DNA of 64,000 bases from Candidatus Polarisedimenticolia bacterium. Lineage in GTDB: Bacteria; Acidobacteriota; Polarisedimenticolia; Gp22-AA2. Location: the NCBI GenBank assembly GCA_036001465.1, contig DASYUH010000086.1:18703-82702 (forward strand), read 5' to 3'. Every line of letters starts with the position of its first letter. The stretch's first letter is position 1. The translations under genes were made by a program, and so were the position numbers. Under the pieces are notes generated by a model. The model was not told the DNA's origin. It saw nothing but the letters and a program-made list of their open reading frames with translations, and did no database searches. Shown one piece after another: positions 1 to 10,805 of the stretch.

Positions 1-2
1 TC

Positions 3-632
3 GGGCCGGCCGCCGTGCCGCCGGCGCCGCCCCGCGCGGCCCCGGCCCCCGCCGCGGCGGTGCCCGCGGCGTCGGGACCTTCTGCCCCGGCAGTTCGTGC
101 CCCGGCGCCACCGGCGCCGGCGACTCCCCGCCCCGCCGATCCGGCGGTCGACTTCCAGGCCGGCGACCTGGACGGAGCGGGCCTCCTGGCAGGCGGGCTG
201 ACCGAGGGTCCATCCGGTCCGTGGGGAACGCCACCTGCCGGTCGAGCGGACGCTCCCGATAGCCCCGGCGATGGCGACGACGCCTTGCACACCAATACGC
301 TCGCCGAGCTCTACCTGCGGCAGGGTCTCGTGGACAAGGCGGTCGAGGTCTACCGATCGATGCTGCGCGTGGATCCGGACAACCTGAAGGCGGCCCGCAG
401 GCTGGCCGATCTCGAGTCGGCCGGCGCCGCGCCCGCGGTGTCCGCCGGTCTGCGAACGGCCCCCGCGATCGAGAGGCCGGAGCCCGTCGCGGCAAGCCGG
501 ACGAGCCCCGATCCCCCCGCGACGGCTCCGACCGGACCCGTCGCGAAGACGAAGGATCACAGGATTGACCGGCTCGAACGCTGGCTGGAGACGATGCGCT
601 CCGGCACCGCCAGGGAGGCGAACTCTCGATGA
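3..632 (+). CDS. TPR protein, 5'-truncated by window edge
   Basis: The frame is open to the left edge, and its first codons already encode Gly/Pro/Ala-rich sequence, so the true start probably lies upstream; the first in-window start codon is a GTG at 15. The N-terminal half (about 70 residues) is a low-complexity Pro/Ala linker. After it comes one tetratricopeptide-type helical hairpin, visible as LAELYLRQGLVDKAVEVY followed by DPDNLKAARRL (about residues 100-135). TPR units mediate protein-protein contacts. A further Pro/Ala-rich stretch and a short basic tail (RLERWLETMRSG) close the protein. Its stop overlaps the ATG of the roadblock gene (ATGA), so the two are probably translated together and may act together. 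Specific function unknown. Confidence 0.7.
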   Translation, partial: GPAAVPPAPPRAAPAPAAAVPAASGPSAPAVRAPAPPAPATPRPADPAVDFQAGDLDGAGLLAGGLTEGPSGPWGTPPAGRADAPDSPGDGDDALHTNTLAELYLRQGLVDKAVEVYRSMLRVDPDNLKAARRLADLESAGAAPAVSAGLRTAPAIERPEPVAASRTSPDPPATAPTGPVAKTKDHRIDRLERWLETMRSGTAREANSR

Positions 633-979
633 AGGCGCTCCTCCTGGAACTGCTGGACCGGATTCCCGAAGCCCGCGGGGCCGCGGTGGTCGGGATGGAC
701 GGCATCACGGTCGAGAAGGTGTCCGCGCAGCCCTCGTTCAACATCGACCTGGCGTCCGCCGAGGCCATCGCCCTGGCCAGACGGGTGCGGCCCGCCGGGG
801 CCGGCGGCACGGACGGTCTTGAGGAGATTTCCGTGATCTGCCGATCGGGGCTGACGATTCTCCGATCCATCGGAGGCGATTACTACCTGTGCCTGGTGGT
901 CGGCCCGGACGGAATCCCGGGGCGCGCCCGCTTCGAGGCCTGGAGGGCGGGCCGGCAGCTGGAGCACGCCGTCGCCTGA
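629..979 (+). CDS. roadblock/LC7-like small protein (MglB-like fold)
   Basis: This 116-residue protein has the size and pattern of a roadblock/LC7 domain: an N-terminal helix (LLLELLDRIPEARGAAVVG), a GMDGITVE turn, a second helix rich in small residues, then strands EEISVICRSGLTILRSI and YYLCLVVGPDG. Roadblock proteins such as MglB regulate small Ras-like GTPases that set cell polarity and pilus switching. Here it is start-stop coupled to the upstream TPR gene, and accB follows after 145 bp. No MglA-type GTPase is in the window, so a role in polarity is inference; the fold call rests on pattern only. The ATG at 629 has a GGGAGG Shine-Dalgarno just upstream. Confidence 0.6.
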   Translation: MKALLLELLDRIPEARGAAVVGMDGITVEKVSAQPSFNIDLASAEAIALARRVRPAGAGGTDGLEEISVICRSGLTILRSIGGDYYLCLVVGPDGIPGRARFEAWRAGRQLEHAVA

Positions 980-1124
980 ACCGCCGCCGGGCACATCCGG
1001 AATCCGCCGCTGTCCCGGCGGGCCCCCGGCGTTCCTGGCGGCATTGAGATATGATGCAGGCATCGGGTCGCGACCCCCAGGGCCCCAGAGGCCGCCGCGG
1101 CTTCCGAGGCGGAGGAGATCCCGC

Positions 1125-1613
<489 letters not shown>

Positions 1614-1632
1614 CCGGGCGCCGCGCCACTCC

Positions 1633-2997
1633 ATGTTCAAGAAGATCCTGATCGCGAATCGCGGCGAGATCGCCCTTCGCATCATCTGGGCCTGCCGGGA
1701 GCTGGGCATCCAGACGGTGGCGGTCTACTCCACCGCGGACGCCGACTCGCTGCACGTCAAGTTCGCGGACGAGGACATCTGCATCGGACCGCCGCGCAAT
1801 GCCGACTCCTACCTCAACATCGGCGCGGTGATCGCGGCCGCGGAGATCACCGACGCGGACGCCATCCATCCCGGGTACGGCTTCCTGGCCGAGTCGGCCC
1901 ACTTCGCCGAGGTGTGCGAGGCCTGCCATATCCGGTTCATCGGCCCGGGACCCAACGTGATCCGGCTGATGGGAGACAAGGCGAAGGCGCGCGAGACCAT
2001 GACGGCGGCGGGCGTGCCGATCATTCCGGGGAGCCGGGGGACGATCGCGGACGAGCAGGAGGCGTTGCCGCTGGCCGCCAAGATCGGCTACCCCGTGATC
2101 GTCAAGGCCGCCGCCGGCGGGGGAGGCAGGGGGATGCGGCTGGTCGGCTCTCCCGAGGAGCTCGCCGCAGCGATGTCCGCCGCGCGCACCGAGGCCAAGG
2201 CGGCCTTCGGCGTCCCCGATGTGTATCTGGAGAAATACCTCAAGTCGCCGCGCCACATCGAGTTTCAGATCCTGGGCGATTCGTTCGGGAACATCGTGAC
2301 CCTGGGAGAGCGCGAATGCTCGATCCAGAGGCGTCACCAGAAAATCGTCGAGGAGGCGCCCTCGACGGTCCTGACCCCCAAGCTCCGCCGCCGCATGTCG
2401 GACGCGGCGCTCAAGGTGGCGCGCACGGTCGGCTACCAGAACGCCGGCACGGTGGAATTCCTGCTCGACGAGGAGGGACGCTTCTACTTCATCGAGATGA
2501 ACACGCGCATCCAGGTCGAGCACCCGGTCACCGAAATGGTGACCGGCATCGACCTGATCAAGGAGCAGATCAAGATCGCGGCGGGCGAATCGCTCTCCTT
2601 CCGGCAGGAGGACATCCAGACGACCGGGCACTCGATCGAATGCCGGATCAACGCGGAAGATCCCGAAACGTTCGCCCCGTCGCCCGGGAAGATCACCACC
2701 TTCCACCTCCCCGGCGGTCCCGGAGTGCGGGTCGACACGGCGGCGCATCCCGAGTGCGCCATCTCCCCCTTCTACGACTCGATGATCGGCAAGCTGATCA
2801 CCCGCGGCAACAATCGCATGGAAGCGATCTCCCGGATGCGCCGCTCGCTCGAGGTCATGGTGGTGGAAGGCATCCGGACGAACATTCCGCTGCACCGGCG
2901 CATCATGGACGACCAGGACTTCATCCGCGGCAATCTGAACACGGGCTTCCTCGACCGGCTCCTGGAGCGCAAGGAGGAAGCCGCCGTCGCCTCCTGA
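1633..2997 (+). CDS. accC: biotin carboxylase subunit of acetyl-CoA carboxylase
   Basis: AccC carboxylates AccB-bound biotin using ATP and bicarbonate. The 454-residue length is normal for the family. Visible landmarks in order: the N-terminal biotin carboxylase domain starting [17 protein letters not shown]; the ATP-grasp glycine-rich loop GGGGRGMR near residue 161; [12 protein letters not shown] near residue 231; [14 protein letters not shown] near residue 295 with the metal- and bicarbonate-binding residues; and a C-terminal domain ending in a short basic/acidic tail. It follows accB in an operon. There is no clear Shine-Dalgarno before the ATG at 1633, so translation may be coupled to accB. 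Confidence 0.97.
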   Translation: MFKKILIANRGEIALRIIWACRELGIQTVAVYSTADADSLHVKFADEDICIGPPRNADSYLNIGAVIAAAEITDADAIHPGYGFLAESAHFAEVCEACHIRFIGPGPNVIRLMGDKAKARETMTAAGVPIIPGSRGTIADEQEALPLAAKIGYPVIVKAAAGGGGRGMRLVGSPEELAAAMSAARTEAKAAFGVPDVYLEKYLKSPRHIEFQILGDSFGNIVTLGERECSIQRRHQKIVEEAPSTVLTPKLRRRMSDAALKVARTVGYQNAGTVEFLLDEEGRFYFIEMNTRIQVEHPVTEMVTGIDLIKEQIKIAAGESLSFRQEDIQTTGHSIECRINAEDPETFAPSPGKITTFHLPGGPGVRVDTAAHPECAISPFYDSMIGKLITRGNNRMEAISRMRRSLEVMVVEGIRTNIPLHRRIMDDQDFIRGNLNTGFLDRLLERKEEAAVAS

Positions 2998-3017
2998 TCG
3001 GGCGGTCCGGGCAGGCC

Positions 3018-3518
3018 ATGGGTGAGCATCCGGGCACCGTGTTTCTGGTGGGTTTCATGGGTGCCGGAAAGACCACCGTCGGCAGGATCCTGGCGCGCCT
3101 CCTGGGATGGGACTTCGTGGATCTCGATGAGATCATCGTGAAGGCCGAAGGACGCGGCATCCCCGCCATCTTCGCCCAGGAGGGGGAGGCCTACTTCCGC
3201 CGCCTCGAGCGGGGGGTCCTGGCGTCCCTGCGGGGACGGACCCGCCTGGTGGTGGCCTGCGGCGGCGGGACCTATGCGAACGACGAGAGCCGGCTCCTGA
3301 TCGACCGCATGGGTCGCGCCGTCTGGGTTCAGGTGCCCCTCCACCAGGCGCTCGCCCGCTGCCCCCCGGGAGATGAGCGCCCCCTCCTGCAGGACGAGTC
3401 CCAGGCGGAGGCGCTCTACCGGAGGCGGCTCCCGACCTACCGCGCCGCCGGACTGCACGTCGACGCCGACGGCCTGACCGCCGAGGAAGTCGCCGAGCGG
3501 ATCGCCGGGATGCTCTGA
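3018..3518 (+). CDS. aroK: shikimate kinase
   Basis: Shikimate kinase phosphorylates shikimate at the 3-hydroxyl in the chorismate (aromatic amino acid) pathway. The 166-residue protein shows the Walker A loop GFMGAGKTT at about residue 12, the shikimate-contact motif DLDEII near residue 35, the CGGGT loop near residue 81 and the lid/adenine region RRRLPTYR near the C-terminus. I chose the ATG at 3018, which falls 20 bases after the accC stop with GGGCAGG upstream; a longer in-frame extension exists but overlaps accC out of frame. The stop overlaps the next gene's ATG (TGATG at 3516-3520), which implies translational coupling. Confidence 0.95.
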   Translation: MGEHPGTVFLVGFMGAGKTTVGRILARLLGWDFVDLDEIIVKAEGRGIPAIFAQEGEAYFRRLERGVLASLRGRTRLVVACGGGTYANDESRLLIDRMGRAVWVQVPLHQALARCPPGDERPLLQDESQAEALYRRRLPTYRAAGLHVDADGLTAEEVAERIAGML

Positions 3519-4255
3519 TGCGCTACCTGATCCTGTCCGATCTGCACAGCAACCTGGAGGCGACGCAGGCGGCCATGGCCCACGCCCTGGAGCTGGGATA
3601 CGACCGCGCGCTGGTCCTGGGAGACATCGTGGGATACGGGGCCGACCCGAATCCCGTGATCGATCGGCTGCGCGCGCTGCCGGGGCTGGTGGCGATCCGG
3701 GGCAACCACGACAAGGTGGCCGCCGGGCTCGAGGACGGGGAGGATTTCAACGACGCGGCGCGCCAGGCGGCGCACTGGACCCGGCGGGCGCTGACTCCCG
3801 CGAACCTCGCCTTCCTGAAGGCGCTCCCGCGCGGCCCCCTGGAGTTCGCGCCCGGGCGTTACCTGTGCCACGGCACGCCTCTGGACGAGGACGGGTACCT
3901 CCTGGAGGAAGACGAGGCCCAGCGCTGCTTCGAGCGCCTGGACTTCGAGGTCTGCTTCTTCGGGCACAGCCATTACCCGGGGGCCTTCGTCCTGGACGGG
4001 CTCCGCGCCCTGAGGCGAACGGCGGGTGGCGGCGCGGTCATCGGACTCGAGCCGGGACGGCGCTATCTCGTGAATCCGGGCTCGGTGGGGCAGCCGCGGG
4101 ATCGCGACACCCGATGCGGCTTCGGCATCTACGACGAGGCGCGGCGTGAGGTGACCTTTCACAGGGACGAGTATCCGGCGGCCCTGGCTCGCGAGAAGAT
4201 CCTGGCCGCCGGCTTGCCTCGCTGGCTGGGGGATCGCCTCCTCGTCGGGGCGTAA
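3518..4255 (+). CDS. metallophosphoesterase (YfcE/MJ0936-like)
   Basis: This 245-residue protein belongs to the calcineurin-like metallophosphoesterase superfamily. The metal-binding motifs appear in order: SDLHSN at residues 7-12, GDIVGYG at about 35, GNHD at about 62, CHGTP near 115 and GHSHYP near 149, followed by NPGSVGQPRD. These supply the Asp/His ligands of a two-metal centre that hydrolyses phosphomono- or phosphodiesters. The GDIVGYGADPNPV spacing is typical of a broadly distributed bacterial subgroup of unknown physiological substrate. The gene starts on the last base of the aroK stop. The true substrate cannot be told from sequence. Confidence 0.88.
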   Translation: MRYLILSDLHSNLEATQAAMAHALELGYDRALVLGDIVGYGADPNPVIDRLRALPGLVAIRGNHDKVAAGLEDGEDFNDAARQAAHWTRRALTPANLAFLKALPRGPLEFAPGRYLCHGTPLDEDGYLLEEDEAQRCFERLDFEVCFFGHSHYPGAFVLDGLRALRRTAGGGAVIGLEPGRRYLVNPGSVGQPRDRDTRCGFGIYDEARREVTFHRDEYPAALAREKILAAGLPRWLGDRLLVGA

Positions 4256-4260
4256 ACAGC

Positions 4261-4506
4261 ATGACGCTTCTTACGGCACATCGCATCTTGATCGGCTCGG
4301 CCGTCGCGTTGTTCGTCTACTATGGCCTGCGGGAGCTGGCCGGCTGGCGGGCGGCCGGAGCGGGGGGCGGTTGGATCCGCGGCACCGTGTCCCTCGCCCT
4401 GGCGGGAGGCCTGGGCCTGTATTTCCTGACGCTCCGGCAGAAACGCGGCCGGGGTGATGGGCCGGAGCGCGGCGCCGCGACCGGCACGCGTGGAGAGGGA
4501 CGATGA
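4261..4506 (+). CDS. small two-helix membrane protein, unknown
   Basis: This 81-residue protein has two hydrophobic stretches long enough to cross the membrane (ILIGSAVALFVYYGLREL and TVSLALAGGLGLYFLTL), followed by a polar tail rich in Gly, Arg and Glu. It starts 5 bases after the metallophosphoesterase stop and its stop overlaps the following ATG (4503-4506), so it sits in the same transcription unit. I recognise no family. Good spacing and coupling support it as a real gene despite its size. Confidence 0.55.
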   Translation: MTLLTAHRILIGSAVALFVYYGLRELAGWRAAGAGGGWIRGTVSLALAGGLGLYFLTLRQKRGRGDGPERGAATGTRGEGR

Positions 4507-4739
4507 TCAACCTGTTCGACAACGACACGGACGCCGATCTCGGCGCCATCAGCGACGAGCAGCTCGAGTTCCTGATCGAGGAGCTGGTCGAGGAGAGTCT
4601 CGACGAGTACACCTACAGCATCAACCCGGCCGCTATCGGGGCCCTCGAGGCACATGGGGGGGACCCGGCCCTCATCTCCCTGCTGCGGCGCGCCCTCGGA
4701 ACTCGCTCCTCGATGGAATTGCGCTACGAGCCTGACTGA
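4503..4739 (+). CDS. small acidic conserved hypothetical protein
   Basis: This 78-residue acidic protein begins MINLFDNDTDADLGAISDEQ and has a strongly charged helix (LEFLIEELVEESLDEYTYSI) followed by a small Ala/Leu-rich helix. I recall similar MINLFDN-type small proteins from acidobacterial genomes, without an established function. It is start-stop coupled to the upstream membrane protein gene. It ends just before the AT-rich pilB promoter region, so it probably closes the operon that starts with accB or earlier. Confidence 0.65.
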   Translation: MINLFDNDTDADLGAISDEQLEFLIEELVEESLDEYTYSINPAAIGALEAHGGDPALISLLRRALGTRSSMELRYEPD

Positions 4740-5007
4740 CCCTCTGCGTTGAGTCTGATGTAACAGCCCCGACACGCCCCCTGCAGCAAATTCAATCGAC
4801 TTGTGCAAAGTATTGTCAACGCACAGCTTGATTGATTCGAATCCGAGTTTCAACTTGGTATTGACGAATTGTCAAATATTCGTAGTCATATTTCCATGAT
4901 TGGCTTGACATAAATTGTTCAGGTACATAATTTGTCACCTGTACTTGAATAGGTGTGTGTTCAGGCTGGTCCGAGTGCCTGTTCAACCTGCCGCGATGGG
5001 GATCTGA
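4740..5007 (+). promoter_or_regulatory. AT-rich regulatory island upstream of pilB
   Basis: These 268 bases have no gene and are visibly AT-rich in a GC-rich window, which suggests a promoter region for the pilBTCSR operon. Directly visible: a perfect dyad TTGAC-GAATT-GTCAA at 4861-4875; a perfect 10-base palindrome GATTCGAATC at 4834-4843; a GTAACA site at 4760-4765; and a consensus -35 TTGACA at 4905-4910 followed 15 bases later by CATAAT at 4926-4931. The short spacer makes that promoter tentative. No sigma-54 -24/-12 pair with correct spacing was found here. The pilB Shine-Dalgarno (GGGG, 4998-5001) is weak. Confidence 0.5.
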
Positions 5008-6729
<1,722 letters not shown>

Positions 6730-6751
6730 GAGATCCCGGGGAGGGATGACC

Positions 6752-7882
6752 ATGGCGGTGACGCTGCACCAATTGCTGAAAACGCTGGTCGAGCAGGGAG
6801 GCACCGACCTGCACGTCACGACCAACTCGCCTCCTCAAATCCGCGTGGACGGCAAGCTGGTGCCCCTGCAGCTCCCGCCGCTCACGGCCCCCGAAACCAA
6901 GGCGCTGGCGTACAGCGTGCTCACCGACAACCAGAAGCACCGGTTCGAGGAGAACCTGGAGCTGGACTTCTCGTTCGGCGTGCGGGGCTTGGCGCGGTTC
7001 CGCGCCAACATCTTCAGCCAGCGCGGAGCGGTCGCGGCCGCCTTCCGGACGATCCCCTGGGAGGTGAAGAACTTCCAGGACCTGGGGCTGCCGGAGGTGG
7101 TGTCCGGGCTGTGCGACAAGCCGCGCGGCCTCATCCTGGTGACCGGGCCGACCGGCTCGGGCAAGTCGACGACGCTGGCGGCGATGATCGACAAGATCAA
7201 CAACGAGGACAAGGGGCACATCGTCACCATCGAGGACCCGGTCGAGTACCTGCACGGCCACAAGAGCTGCATCGTCAACCAGCGCGAGCTGTTCGCGGAC
7301 ACCCACTCCTTCAGCAACGCCTTGAAGTCGGTCCTGCGGCAGGACCCGGACGTGGTGCTCATCGGCGAAATGCGCGACCTCGAGACGATCGAGGCCGCGC
7401 TGCGCATCGCGGAAACGGGGCACCTGACGTTCGGCACCCTGCACACGAACTCGGCCGCGCAGACGATCAACCGCATCATCGACGTGTTCCCGGCGCACCA
7501 GCAGTCGCAGATCCGCGCCCAGCTGTCGTTCGTGATCGAGGGGATCATGTGCCAGTCGCTCCTGCCCAAGGCCTCGGGCAAGGGGCGCTGCCTGGCGATG
7601 GAGATCCTGGTGCCCAACTCGGCCATCCGGAACCTGATCCGCGAGGACAAGATTCACCAGATCTACTCGATGATGCAGACGGGGCAGGCCCAGTTCGGGA
7701 TGCAGACCTTCAACCAGTCCCTGGCCAGCCTCTACTTCAAGAAACAGATCAGCCTGACGACGGCGCTGTCGCACAGCAGCAACCCGGACGAACTGCAGGA
7801 AATGATCAATCGCGGAGCGGGGCTCATCAGCCAGCCGACCGCGGTGAGCCAGGCGGCCGCGCGCGCCGCCACGCGCAAGTAA
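6752..7882 (+). CDS. pilT: type IV pilus retraction ATPase PilT
   Basis: PilT is the hexameric ATPase that drives pilus depolymerisation and twitching force. The roughly 376-residue protein has the N-terminal PAS-like domain (GGTDLHVTTNSPPQIRVDG), Walker A GPTGSGKST near residue 131, Walker B VVLIGEMRD near 200, and the hallmark C-terminal retraction motif AIRNLIRE near 290. It lacks the PilB tetracysteine zinc site. Two in-frame ATGs lie at 6746 and 6752; the second has better spacing from the GGGGAGGG at 6738-6745. The C-terminal tail (after about residue 350) is Ala-rich and variable. Confidence 0.97.
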   Translation: MAVTLHQLLKTLVEQGGTDLHVTTNSPPQIRVDGKLVPLQLPPLTAPETKALAYSVLTDNQKHRFEENLELDFSFGVRGLARFRANIFSQRGAVAAAFRTIPWEVKNFQDLGLPEVVSGLCDKPRGLILVTGPTGSGKSTTLAAMIDKINNEDKGHIVTIEDPVEYLHGHKSCIVNQRELFADTHSFSNALKSVLRQDPDVVLIGEMRDLETIEAALRIAETGHLTFGTLHTNSAAQTINRIIDVFPAHQQSQIRAQLSFVIEGIMCQSLLPKASGKGRCLAMEILVPNSAIRNLIREDKIHQIYSMMQTGQAQFGMQTFNQSLASLYFKKQISLTTALSHSSNPDELQEMINRGAGLISQPTAVSQAAARAATRK

Positions 7883-7911
7883 GGACGCGAGCGAGCCGGA
7901 AGGGAGACCCG

Positions 7912-9114
7912 ATGCCGAACTACACCTGGAAGGGCAAGAACCGGATGGGGAAGATGCAGGAGGGGACCGTCGCCGCCGAGAACAAGGAGGCGGTCATCGC
8001 CCTGCTGCGCCGCCAGCAGGTCATGGTGTCGGCGGTCACCGAGAAGGGGAAGGAGATCGCCGTCCCCAAGTTCGGCGGCGGAGTCAGCCAGAAGGAGATC
8101 GCCATCTTCGTCCGCCAGTTCTCGGTCATGATCGACGCCGGCCTGCCGCTGGTGCAATGCCTCGAGATCCTCGGCTCGCAGCAGAAGAACCGCACGTTCC
8201 AGAAGGTCCTGTTCCAGGTGCGCCAGGACGTGGAGTCCGGCTCGACCCTGTCCGACTCGCTGCGCAAGCACCCGAAGACCTTCAATGACCTGTTCTGCAA
8301 CATGATCGCGGCCGGCGAGTCGGGCGGTATTCTCGATACGATTTTGCAGCGATTGGCGGCCTACATCGAGAAGGCGGTCAAGCTGAAGGCCGCGGTGCGC
8401 TCGGCGATGATCTACCCGGTGGCGGTCATCACGATCGCCGTCGGCGTCGTGGTGATCATCCTGTGGAAGGTCATCCCGACCTTCGCCATGCTGTTCCAGG
8501 GGCTGGGCGCCACGCTGCCCCTCCCGACGCGGATCACGATCGCCGTCAGCAACTTCCTCGGCCGCTACATGCCGATCATCGTCCTGGCGCTGGGCGCCGC
8601 GGGCTACTTCCTGAACCGCTACTACAAGACTTACAAGGGGCGCCGCCAGATCGACGCCTTCATCCTCAAGATGCCGGTGCTCGGCGAGCTCATGCGCAAG
8701 ATCGCCGTGGCGCGGTTCTGCCGCACCCTCGGCACCCTGATCCAGTCCGGCGTGCCGATTCTCGAAGGACTCGAGATCACCGCCCGCACCTCGGGCAACT
8801 CCATCGTCGAGGACGCCATCATGGCGACCCGCAAGAGCATCGAGGAGGGGAAGACGATCTCGGGGCCGCTGGAGGAGACCGGCGTCTTCCCGTCGATGGT
8901 CGTCCAGATGATCAGCGTCGGAGAGCAGACCGGCGCCCTCGACGCCATGCTTTCGAAGATCGCCGACTTCTACGAGGACGAGGTGGATGAGGCCGTCGAA
9001 AACCTGATGGCGCTCCTCGAGCCGGTGATGATCCTGTTCCTCGGGATCATGATCGGCGGCATCGTCATCTCCATGTACATGCCGATGTTCAGCCTGCTCG
9101 GCAAGATCTCCTAG
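7912..9114 (+). CDS. pilC: type IV pilus inner-membrane platform protein PilC
   Basis: PilC is the polytopic platform that couples PilB/PilT to pilin insertion. The 400-residue protein begins MPNYTWKGKNRMGKMQEG, typical of PilC/GspF, and has two T2SSF repeats: about residues 60-190 (IAIFVRQFSVMIDAGLPL) and about 265-395 (VARFCRTLGTLIQSGVPILEGL). Hydrophobic membrane segments follow each repeat (AVITIAVGVVVIILWKVI, IIVLALGAAGYFL, and VMILFLGIMIGGIVISMYM at the end). The ATG at 7912 has AAGGGAGA upstream at good spacing. pilS follows after 8 bases. Confidence 0.96.
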   Translation: MPNYTWKGKNRMGKMQEGTVAAENKEAVIALLRRQQVMVSAVTEKGKEIAVPKFGGGVSQKEIAIFVRQFSVMIDAGLPLVQCLEILGSQQKNRTFQKVLFQVRQDVESGSTLSDSLRKHPKTFNDLFCNMIAAGESGGILDTILQRLAAYIEKAVKLKAAVRSAMIYPVAVITIAVGVVVIILWKVIPTFAMLFQGLGATLPLPTRITIAVSNFLGRYMPIIVLALGAAGYFLNRYYKTYKGRRQIDAFILKMPVLGELMRKIAVARFCRTLGTLIQSGVPILEGLEITARTSGNSIVEDAIMATRKSIEEGKTISGPLEETGVFPSMVVQMISVGEQTGALDAMLSKIADFYEDEVDEAVENLMALLEPVMILFLGIMIGGIVISMYMPMFSLLGKIS

Positions 9115-9122
9115 GCGCATGG

Positions 9123-10805
9123 ATGGAACTGCAGCAGCGGGAGCTTCGCAGGCAGCTCGACTGGCTCATGACCTTCCGGGTCGTGATCATCACGACCCTG
9201 ATGGCCTCGACCTTCGTCATCGAGCTGCTGTACCGGCCGCTCCTGTCGCTGCAGCCGTTCTACCTGCTGGCGGTCGTCACCTATGCGATGACGATCGCCT
9301 ACGCCGTCCTGTCGCGCACGCTGCGCGCGGTGCGGCCCCAGGTGTACGTCCAGCTGATCGGGGACCTGTGGGTCGTGTCGGGGTTCGTCTACCTGACCGG
9401 CGGGGCGGGGAGCCCGTTCTCCTTCCTGTACCTCCTGACGATCATCATCGGCAGCCTGCTCCTGGTCCGTCGGGGCGGGTTCCTGGTGGCGGCGTGCTCG
9501 TGGCTGATGTACGCCTCGATGGTCCTCCTCATCCAGCACGGCTGGCTCCGGCGGCTCCCGACGGACGCCGGAGACGGCGAGGAGGCCATGGTGCGCCTCC
9601 TGTATTCCCTGGTGTCGCACCTGGTCTCGTTCTTCGCCGTGGCCTACCTGGCGTCGTACCTGACGGAGAACCTGCGCCGCACCGGCCACGAGCTGGAGAT
9701 GCGACGGGAAGACCTGGCGCAGCTGCGCGATTACAACGACCACATCATCGAAAGCATGAACTCCGGGCTCCTGACGACCGACTGGGAGGGAACGATCACC
9801 TTCGCCAACCGCGGCGCGGCGGAGATCACCGGACGGGGGGCCGCGGACCTTGTCCGTCGCAACATTCTGCAGGTCCTGGGCCAGCCACCCGAGTTCCTGC
9901 AGCGGGTGCGCATAGCCCTGGAGCAGAAGCGGCGATTCCGCGTGGAGCTCGACTACGACGACACGCGCAGCCGCCGGCTGTTCCTGGGATTCACCGTCTC
10001 GACGCTGCGGGAGGGGACCGGCGTTCCTCTCGGATTGATCTTCATCTTCCAGGACCTCACCGAGATCCGCGCGCTGGAGGATGAGGTGGCGCTGAAGAAG
10101 CGCATGGCGGCGCTCGGAGAGATGGCGGCGGGCGTGGCGCACGAGCTCCGGAATCCCCTCGCCTCGATCAGCGGCTCGGTGCAGGTCCTGAAGCGCGATC
10201 TGAAGCCGCAGGGCGAGACCGGAGAGCTGATGGACATCGTGATCAAGGAATCCAAGCGACTGGACCAGATCATCCGGGACTTCCTGCTGTTCGCCAAGCC
10301 GGGACGCTTCCACGCCGAGACCGCCGACCTGGTGGGCGTGCTGCGTGAGACGCTGAGCCTCCTGGAGAACAGCGAGGAGATGAGGCCGCACCACAGGGTG
10401 GAGACCCGGTTCCGTCCCCCGTCCATCCACCTCGCCTTCGACGTGAACCGCATGAAGCAGGTGTTCTGGAACCTGGCCAAGAACGCGCTCCGCGCCATGC
10501 CCGAGGGCGGGGTCCTGACGGTGAGCGCCCTCGATCTGGGGGACGGCCAGGTGACGGTCAGCTTCGCCGACACCGGGATCGGCATGTCGGAGGACGATGT
10601 CGCCAGCAACTTCCAGCCGTTCCACGGCTCGTTCCCGAGCGGCACCGGCCTGGGCCTGGCGATCGTCTACCGCATCATCGAGGAGCACGGCGGGAAGATC
10701 CGGGTGAAGAGCCGCAAGGGGGCGGGGGCCGAGGTCGTGCTGCACATGCCGCGCGCCGCATCGGCGGTCGCCGCCCCGGAGGAGAGACAGTGGACCGCGT
10801 CCTGA
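9123..10805 (+). CDS. pilS: pilus sensor histidine kinase PilS
   Basis: PilS is the membrane histidine kinase that controls the activator PilR. The 560-residue protein has about six hydrophobic segments in residues 15-185, a PAS domain (DYNDHIIESMNSGLLTTD, about 200-310), a HisKA box ALGEMAAGVAHELRNPL near residue 330 with the phospho-accepting His, and a C-terminal HATPase domain with FWNLAKNALRAMP (N box), DTGIGM and GTGLGLAIVYRI. This matches Pseudomonas/Myxococcus PilS. The start of pilR overlaps its last 16 bases, giving a coupled kinase-regulator pair. In P. aeruginosa PilS senses pilin in the membrane; the same here is inference. Confidence 0.93.
   Translation: MELQQRELRRQLDWLMTFRVVIITTLMASTFVIELLYRPLLSLQPFYLLAVVTYAMTIAYAVLSRTLRAVRPQVYVQLIGDLWVVSGFVYLTGGAGSPFSFLYLLTIIIGSLLLVRRGGFLVAACSWLMYASMVLLIQHGWLRRLPTDAGDGEEAMVRLLYSLVSHLVSFFAVAYLASYLTENLRRTGHELEMRREDLAQLRDYNDHIIESMNSGLLTTDWEGTITFANRGAAEITGRGAADLVRRNILQVLGQPPEFLQRVRIALEQKRRFRVELDYDDTRSRRLFLGFTVSTLREGTGVPLGLIFIFQDLTEIRALEDEVALKKRMAALGEMAAGVAHELRNPLASISGSVQVLKRDLKPQGETGELMDIVIKESKRLDQIIRDFLLFAKPGRFHAETADLVGVLRETLSLLENSEEMRPHHRVETRFRPPSIHLAFDVNRMKQVFWNLAKNALRAMPEGGVLTVSALDLGDGQVTVSFADTGIGMSEDDVASNFQPFHGSFPSGTGLGLAIVYRIIEEHGGKIRVKSRKGAGAEVVLHMPRAASAVAAPEERQWTAS

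Noticed and set aside
4964..4978. Possible sigma-54 element before pilB (GG...GC)
   Set aside because: The GG and GC are 11 bases apart instead of 10, and flanking bases do not match the consensus.
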